A DNA stretch of 64,000 bases from Odiellus spinosus. Lineage: Eukaryota; Arthropoda; Arachnida; Opiliones; Phalangiidae. Positions 56,884 through 64,000 of this stretch are shown piece after piece (position 1 is the first letter of the stretch; every line of letters starts with the position of its first letter). Location: positions 2,244,501 through 2,308,500 of the forward strand of contig OY987225.1 of the NCBI GenBank assembly GCA_963920705.1. The letters are read 5' to 3'. The translations under genes were made by a program, and so were the position numbers. Under the pieces are notes generated by a model. The model had not been told where the DNA came from. It worked only from the letters and a program-made list of their open reading frames with translations, and ran no database searches.

Positions 56884-57202
56884 CAAGAATAGATTCAACA
56901 CAAGAATATCGAACCGTACGCTATACCTCTGGTATAACGCTAGTTTCGAACGGGAGGAGCTTACTAGATTTGACGTTATATGCGTTATGATTTTCACCCT
57001 ATCACGAGCTTTCGAGGTCCGCGACAGAGAGCTAGCTCTACCGACAGCGCCTATCCCCGCACTTATCGTAGAAAACCGCCAATCGCTTCCTGTGCACGTG
57101 ACATGAGGCACGGCGTAAGACCTCCGTAGGCTCCATCCGCTTGAGACTAGCGCGCGGACAAAGGTATAGCTCTTCCATATTCTTGTTTAGAATCTATTCT
57201 GG
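56884..57202 (+). mobile_element. MITE family C, copy 4
   Basis: Perfect 7-bp duplication ATGGTAC (56877-56883 and 57203-57209). The right flank ATGGTACTTTGATTGCCCTA is shared, inverted, with the left flank of copy 1. Confidence 0.9.
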
Positions 57203-57495
57203 ATGGTACTTTGATTGCCCTAGAAGACGTCAAATCGTCTCACGGGCCTTGACACTCATCACTATATATTCAAAAGATGTTTCTTTGGACACTTTTTGAC
57301 TCGAGGTGGGCGTTACCTCTCAAGCGTCCCGACCAATGAAATAATAGTGACAATGTTACCATCACCATGAATATATTTTTTTGCCCTGCTTTAAAAAACG
57401 GATGTGCCCACGCCCATTCAGTCGCAAAGGTCTCCTTTTAAGAAAACATTTTCCCCCGACATGTAGGGTTTTTAGAGTGGGGTAATCTGTTTATT

Positions 57496-57997
57496 ATACA
57501 AAAAAGAGGTTGCTTCGCACCCTTAAAAAAAACTCTTTATCTAACTCGAATCAAACCCGTGAAGGGACAGAAATTATTTGTTAGAGAAAGAGCAATTTCA
57601 TATCTTTAAAATTATAGTTAGTAGATTTAGTCTACTACTTCAAAGATTTTATTACTATTATATATTTTCCAAAAAACGGATAAAGACGACTTAGGACTAA
57701 TGATAAATATATATACATTAAAGGAACTCCATCTTTAGCTAATTTTATTAGTGATACTGATAGAATTTAAAATTAACATCAATGGGAGAGGAAGGTTAAC
57801 TAGGTCGTCTTTATCCGTTTTTTGGAAAATATATAATAGTAATAAAATCTTTGAAGTAGTAGACTAAATCTACTAACTATAATTTTAAAGATATGAAATT
57901 GCTCTTTCTCTAACAAATAATTTCTGTCCCTTCACGGGTTTGATTCGAGTTAGATAAAGAGTTTTTTTAAGGGTGCGAAGCAACCTCTTTTTTTTAT
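57496..57997. mobile_element. Foldback MITE, GAGGTTGCTTCGCACCC family (intact copy 1)
   Basis: Two almost perfect inverted arms of about 215 bp (TACAAAAAAGAGGTTGCTTC ... GGATAAAGACGAC) flank about 100 bp. The same arms bound the nest at 11086-18671. The right flank (TTTCACCAAAAATATACAC...) is also shared with the copy at 62125. Confidence 0.9.
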
Positions 57998-57999
57998 AA

Positions 58000-58150
58000 T
58001 TTCTGTCCTTTTTTCACCAAAAATATACACCTTTTCCACATTTCACTATTTTACTTTATAGGTTTATTGAACCTTAATTCTTACTAATGCTGAATAAAAA
58101 TTAAAGCGTTTAATTGAGGCTTCAATCTATTCGTAATTGAGACACTGGTA
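58000..58150. repeat. Conserved right flank of the foldback MITE
   Basis: It matches 62692-62832 (CACCAAAAATATACAC, TTTCCACATTTCACTA, TTTAATTGAGGCTTCAATCT), so MITE and flank move or duplicate as a larger unit. Confidence 0.75.
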
Positions 58151-58625
58151 CAAATCTCGAAAGGCAGAGATTAACTAACCTAACCTTACCTAAGTTGTAA
58201 AACAGGGATGGGCTAGTTCAATTGATTAACTAACCTAAACTAATCTTACCTAAAATACTACAAGAGGAACGGGTTAGCCCGAATTATAGGGATTACCTAG
58301 TTGGAGGGATGGGCTATTTCCAGGGTTTAATTAACCTAATTTAACCTTAAAGATTACTTGATGGAATGGGTAACCCGAGGGATTAACTAGTTGGAACGAT
58401 GGGCTAATTCGAGGAATTAACTAGCCTAACCTAGCCTTTCCTAAAATATTACAAATAGCCCGAGCTAAGGATTAACTAGTTGGAGGGATTGGCTAATTAG
58501 AGGGATTAACTAACCTAACCTCACCTTAAAGATTACCAGATGGACGGGGGAGGTCGAGGGATTAACTAACCTAGCCTTACCTAAAATATTACAAGAGGGA
58601 CGGCTAGACCAAGCTAGAGATTAAA
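58150..58625. repeat. Degenerate tandem repeat with CCTAACCT motifs, block 1
   Basis: Units of roughly 70-100 bp mix GGATTAACTAACCTAACCT, CTTACCTAAAATATTACAAG, GGGACGGGCTAGCCCGAGCT and TAGTTGGAGGGATGGGCTA. Related to block 2 at 63300. Confidence 0.8.
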
Positions 58626-60009
58626 TTTATAATATTGAATCGCATCGACAAAAAATGAGCATGGAAAGCGAAACAATTCTTTAAAGCAAGAGAACATAAT
58701 TCTGGAGACCAGAAGTATGTGGCCGTTTATTTAACTCGCCGACATCAATTTCCGTTTCGTATATCCTATTTAACATTCTAAATCTTTATTTTTTATTATA
58801 ATTAAGTTAGACGTGCTTTAGATACAGACTTCAATAATTGGCCAACTACTTAATAGCTACGTTATTACGTAGTTGTAATGACGAAGCTATTGGATCTAAA
58901 GCACATCCTAGTCGCAAAACTCAAGTATTTTAAAAAATAAAGTAGAGATTGCGAACGTTAAACTATAAATTTCATGTGTAATCGAGCACTTGGCAGGATA
59001 TGAAGTCCAACTCAAGTGATATTTAATCCATAGAACTCTCATTGTGAAATGTTTTTACAGTGACTTAATATATTGAATTGGCCACATTCCTAGGTAATGC
59101 GATTTACATTCAATCGCCTCGGTTTATTCGAGTACTCTACCCAAAAGATCGTGAGAAATAGGTCTCTTATCACCGAAATATAGGTGAGAAACGATTGCCT
59201 AAACAATCGAAGACGTCACCATTGCACAAACGAGAGGGTTCGCCACAATTTTAAACGCTCACGTAAACCACGCATTGGTACAGTGAATCTGTGAATACTG
59301 GATCTGCAAATCTCGTTTATATAGGCCGAGAAGAGATATATTATTAAAGTTAAAAAATCAAATGATAAGAAAATCATGCCAACTTTTTAATTACGGTGAA
59401 TTAGGGTGAATATAATGGGATACTCATGATATGACATAATAGTCAAAATTAGACGGCTGAAGAGGGCTACCCTAGTAAAAGAACCCAATAAATGCAATTT
59501 TCCGTTAACGATAAAAAATGCCATTAAAAAAAGCTTATCAACTGTTTAATAAAATCAATTTTTGTTTATCAATTTAAAGCTCGGCTAGTTATATGTTTTA
59601 CCCTTTTCGTCACCCATACAGGCATCTGTCTCTCTATTAACTCGAATTCGATGGATATTCATTATCATTCTACTGTTTAAGAAATAAAATTTTGTTTACC
59701 ATTTTGAAGCAATTAATAAAGCTCGGCTAAGCTTATGATTTCACCCTTTTTTAACCCATTCAGGCACCTTACTTTCTATTACTTCATATACTTAATCAAC
59801 ATTTCATTATTGAAATCTGTGTTTAACTAGAGATACTCTTGTACCTGATCGAAGTCTTATCAAATTTTTTCAAAAGTACCTTTGTCTGTATTAATTCGAA
59901 TTCAGTGGACGGTGGGAAGAGGGAAACGACGACGACGATTTCAGTTATCAAGCGCCGCGGGTCCATTGGAAAAGACATTAAGGTTTCTGATGAAATTCGA
60001 GTTTAGATA

Positions 60010-60056
60010 AAGGGATAAACACGAACGTGTTTATCCTAATAAACACGAACGTGTTT
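60010..60056. repeat. Duplicated near-palindrome
   Basis: ATAAACACGAACGTGTTTAT occurs twice, 24 bp apart, followed each time by CCTAATA. Could be a protein-binding pair or a small hairpin. Confidence 0.7.
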
Positions 60057-60305
60057 ATCCTAATACTGACAATTGTGAGAGATAATAATGATAGCGTGCA
60101 AATACGTGCGCAAAGAGAAGAGGGGTGGAAAACTCCTTCCCCCTAATAGTTTTCTTGAGAAATGTTACCAGCTATTTTTTGTGTTGTACAGCTAAATGCA
60201 GGGAAATAATATAGTGCGTTGGTAGAGTCCACCATTTCTGAATAGTACTGAATAATGTTTTTTATTGATATACACCAATTTTTGAATGGTAAAAAAAGAC
60301 AGGGG

Positions 60306-60660
60306 TTATTCTAGCTGGGTCATTCCATGTGAAAACGACCAATGTCCCCGCGGCACCGAGTCCGATTTTATTTAAACTCCACACATAACAAAAATGGTCA
60401 TATTTAGTGGGAAATCCCAAGTTTCAAGTGAAAATTCCTGTAATTTTCGGAGATATGTGCTTTGGAAGTTTCGTAGTAGCGGAGCTATTTCTTAAATCCA
60501 TTAAATATGCCAATTTTATGTATTTATATCTAACTAATGAATTAATGCATATCTATGAAATAAATTGCACTTATTCTAGGCTTGGTGGAGATCAGTTAAA
60601 AAATAATAGGACCTCCTTCTGTGAAATAGATTTCTCAATATAAATTCATAAAGTCGCCAA
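60306..60660. other. Unassigned repeat-like segment
   Basis: GGGTCATTCCATGTGAAAACGACC at the start resembles ends of dispersed insect repeats. An open frame of 78 codons starting at 60407 has no recognised family and I do not call it a gene. Confidence 0.25.
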
Positions 60661-61307
60661 AAAACTCGCAGTGACCCCCAAAGTGGATTACTTTAATTGC
60701 CTAAAACTAACAGTTATCTTATTTCAATTGAAATTAAATTACTATCAATAAGATTTATTAATGTCCTTTACAGGAAAAGACATCCAATTCGGCAACTGAG
60801 AAAATGGTTCTTACGTAAACTGTCTCCGAAATAAATGTTTTTACGAAAAATGTTAAAACATGGTAGTGGTTTTAGTGTTATAAGGCTTGTTGGGATTCTA
60901 ATATTCATAACAAAAGCTAGTTCATTAGAAAGCTTAGATTTTAAGCTACAACATGCAAAAATAAAAAGTTTGTCTATAGGGTTTTTTCTTGCCCAAAAAT
61001 AATGCTCAATTATGGGATTTTTTCTCATATTTATTTGTCAAGTTTGAGCCTACTTAATATTATTATTACATTATTATTATAAATTATTGTTACAGTTATA
61101 TCTGAGATGGTTAGTTTCTATTAGATAAACAATTTAAGAAGTTATATGTGTTACTGTTATAACATATTTGTGAAATTGAACACCCCTTAAAAACTATAAT
61201 GGTTTAGCCCTAGTCATGTATATTATTTCTCGACATTTAGCCGTATAAAGAGGCCCAAATAAGGGGAACCATACCACTGTTTTTTACTCTGAGTTATACC
61301 CTTTTCA

Positions 61308-61380
61308 AACGAGGCTTAACTAGCCTGTTTAATCAGATTATATCACCTGGTTTATACCTGTTTACTTTAATGAAAATAAA
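61308..61380. mobile_element. Single end of the TACCC MITE family
   Basis: TACCCTTTTCAAACGAGGCTTAACTAGCCTGTTTAATCAGATT matches one arm of the element at 2098-2251; the second arm was not found. Confidence 0.5.
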
Positions 61381-62124
61381 ACCATTTTATGAAGACAATT
61401 CAAAGATAATTTATCATTTTTAACATATACATTGAAAATACTGATGGTTGCAAATCTGAGGCGAGTTTAGATATTGCACGGAATTGTAGTTAAGAACTGA
61501 CTAATAACGAAACCGTTTCAAAGGATAAACGAAATTGAAGTTTCGAGTACTTATTTGCACTATTAGGTCGGCCTCTCGACAAATTGTCCATTCGAGATTC
61601 TGCGCTATTGATATTGGGTCCATTTGAGATTATAAATAGTGTGCTATCGATATGGCGTGCGATCAAGATAATGTCCTCAAAATATTACGACTCGTCGATA
61701 TTGTGTCTTATGGCGATTTCAGGATTTTTTATGGATACCCGTAAAGGGTAACAAGTATTCAACAACCAGATTCCAATTCATTTTTTGGTCGTGTCTACAA
61801 TCACAAATCATCAATTAACGTATACGTAATAATTTTGGGGAAGTTTTCGTTAACATTATTTTTGGAGCTTTCATTCAGAGGATTTCTAAAAATATTGTAC
61901 TGCTGATTATTCAGTTTTATACAGAAAATGTAAATTAAATTTTCTATTCATTCTTCCAATAAATTAAATTCCAATTTCGCTCAACCTTATCATTATCCCG
62001 AACTAAATCGTTAGTCAGGGTATAGGGTGAAATTAATGAGAAAGTATTCCTTTCCTTTCAACTGTTTCAAAAATTAAATTTTTCTTTAATATATTAGAAG
62101 GAATAAATAAAGCTCAGCTGAGCG

Positions 62125-62692
62125 TGTATTATACAAAAAAGAGGTTGCCTCGCACCCTTAAAAAGGGCTTTTCATCTAACTCGAGGCGAACCCGTGAAGG
62201 GACACAAATTAACTGTTAGAGAAAGAGCAATTTAATATCTTTAAAATTATAGTTGGTAGATTTAGTCTACTATTTCAAAGATTTTATTATTATTAAATAG
62301 TTTCTGAAAAACGGATAAAGACCACCCAGGGAACCTTCCTCTCTTACTGATGTAATTTTTAAATTCTATCAGTATCACTTATAAAAATAGGTAAAGATGG
62401 AGTTCCTTTAATGTATATATATTTACCATTAGTCATACACAAGTATATGTTTTTGAAACGCTAATGCTATTTATTTTAAATGTTTTTTCCTAGGTCGTCT
62501 TTATCCGTTTTTTGAAAAATATATAATAACAATAAAATCTTTGAAGTAGTAGACTAAATCTACTAACTATAATTTCAAAGATATTAAATTGCTCTTTCTC
62601 TAACAATTAATTTGTGTCCCTTCACGGGTTTGATTCGAGTACGATAAAGAGCCCTTTTTAAGGGTGCGAAGCAACCTCTTTTTTGTATAATA
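62125..62692. mobile_element. Foldback MITE, GAGGTTGCTTCGCACCC family (copy 2)
   Basis: Same arms as 57496-57997 with a longer centre (about 170 bp). The flanks ATTATAC/GTATAAT are mirrored. Confidence 0.88.
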
Positions 62693-62847
62693 TCTGTCCC
62701 TTTTTCACCAAAAATATACACGTTTTCCACATTTCACTAGTTAGCTTTATAGGTCTTTTGAACTAGAATTCTCACTAATTCTGAATAAAAAATATAGAGT
62801 TTAATTGAGGCTTCAATCTATGCGTAATTAAGAGCCTTTTCAATGCC

Positions 62848-63311
62848 TTCTTTAATACTACGCCCATCCGTAGAAAAAGAAAGGAGGTGGCGGTACCGAT
62901 TTTAAAAATATCGTTAGATGTCACTTTCTTGAGAATAAAAAAAGCGGGAAATTCAAATGTAGGCGGAAAATTAAAAATATATACGAATGTTAGGTTAATA
63001 ATCGAGAATAAAATCATTTAATTAAACAATGATTTTAAAATATTTACATTTAAAACATGTTCTAAATCAAATCATAAATTTAAATCAAGATCTATATATT
63101 ATCACTTAGATTTCGTTATCGATCTTACTTCGATAGAGCCTTATCTAATTGGCTCTTGGCGACGCGAGATTCGCGATTGGCTATTCATTAAGTAATCCCC
63201 AGACAGATTCCTCAGGAAAGTGACATCTATCTCACACAAATTGCAAATTGAAAATGTCAAGAAATAAATGTTGTAGATGACATTTCGTGGCCTAGTATTA
63301 GAGAAGGCAGT
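62848..63311. mobile_element. Insertion with TGCCTTCT.TAATACTA ends
   Basis: Comparison with 58129-58160 shows about 460 extra bases here. Its ends GCCTTCTTTAATACTACGCC and the mirror of GGCCTAGTATTAGAGAAGGC are inverted repeats. Confidence 0.65.
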
Positions 63312-64000
63312 GGCCGGGTATAAATCTCGAAAGACAGAGATTAACAAACCTAAAGTAGTAAAAGAGGGAATGGTTAATTCGAGGGATTAACTAACCCAAC
63401 CTATTCTTACCAAAAATATTACAAGAGGGACGGGCTAGCCCGAGCAAAGGATTACCTAGTGGGAGGGATGGTCTATTTCCAGGAATTAATTAATTTAACC
63501 TTACCTTAAAGATTACAAGATGGATGAGGTAGTTCAACGGATTAAGTAGTTGGAAGCAGAGATAAACTAATCTAACCTCACCTAAAGCAGTAAAAGCGGC
63601 ATGGACTAATTCGAGGGATTAACTAACCTAACCTGGCCTTACCTAAAATATTACAAGAGTGATGGGCTAGCCCGAGCTAGGGGTTAAATAGTTGGAGGGA
63701 TCGGCTAATTAGGATTAACTAAACTAACCTTACCTTAAAGATTACCAGATGCACAGGGTAGCTCGAGGGATTAACTAAGCTAACCTCACCTTACATAAAA
63801 TATTACAAGAGGAACGGGTTAGTCCGAGATAGGGATTGAATAGTTGGCGGGATGGGCTACTTCCCGGAATTAACTAACCTAACAACACCCTAAAGATTAC
63901 AATATGGACGGGGTAGCTCGAGGGATTAACTAGTTGGAGGGATTAACTAACCTAACCGAACCTAAAATATTACACGGGGGACGAGTTAGTCCGAGCTAGG
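63312..64000. repeat. Degenerate tandem repeat with CCTAACCT motifs, block 2
   Basis: At least six units of the same type as 58150-58625, continuing past the window end. Units contain CTAACCTAACC steps (TTAGG on the other strand). Confidence 0.8.

Noticed and set aside
56809..57111. 100-codon minus-strand frame
   Set aside because: It lies entirely inside MITE C copy 4.
58820..58920. Imperfect hairpin with CTTTAGAT.C / GATCTAAAG arms
   Set aside because: Short and single-copy in the window; not enough to call an element.

Overview
The window is nuclear DNA of an insect, most likely outside Diptera. Genes are split by GT-AG introns, it holds insect-type receptor and transporter families, TTAGG-type telomere motif is scattered through it, and it is AT-rich and packed with MITEs and foldback elements. 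Nothing prokaryotic (operons, Shine-Dalgarno sites, CRISPR) is present. I find three host genes with real exon structure, all on the minus strand, plus one decayed zinc-finger exon at the left edge.

Host genes. (1) An SLC13/INDY-family anion-cation symporter: ten phase-consistent coding exons between 10701 and 2600, and a probable first coding exon at 27145-27047, so its first intron is over 16 kb and full of transposons. Three of its conserved substrate or sodium motifs are changed. (2) An insect ionotropic-receptor (IR, variant glutamate receptor) gene, IR-B: five phase-consistent exons from 40906 to 35141, with possible 5' exons near 46.1-46.4 kb. (3) A second receptor, IR-A: five exons from about 56690 to 50572. 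In all three genes the exons were joined by matching splice-site phase and continuous protein homology.

Mobile elements dominate. At 11.1-18.7 kb there is a nested stack: a foldback element holds a 6.9-kb transposon of the ISL2EU type, with a SWIM + YqaJ nuclease + PHD gene converging on a THAP + HTH + DDE transposase gene. That transposon carries a 1.6-kb hAT-type element with a perfect 8-bp target duplication in the transposase exon, and another element in the YqaJ exon. A second stack lies at 18.8-21.0 kb. Other elements include two more hAT elements with 8-bp duplications, a TTAA-flanked THAP element with its empty site preserved next to it, a decayed Ty3/Gypsy pol fragment, retroposons, and several MITE families. 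Five TIR families share 7-bp target duplications and CA...TG ends; a separate group has CC...GG ends and 5-bp duplications.

Tandem DNA: a very uniform 29-bp satellite of about 142 copies (30.65-34.8 kb); a 32-bp satellite with higher-order structure enclosed by hAT-like ends (42.6-45.4 kb); a 25-bp satellite (54.3-55.4 kb) split by a foldback element with a telomere-repeat core; and CCTAACC-rich degenerate repeats at 58.15-58.6 kb and 63.3-64.0 kb.

The most unusual items are the foldback arrays centred on the same telomere-like 20-mer (28.3 and 54.9 kb), the transposon-enclosed satellite, and the group of unrelated MITEs with 7-bp duplications.
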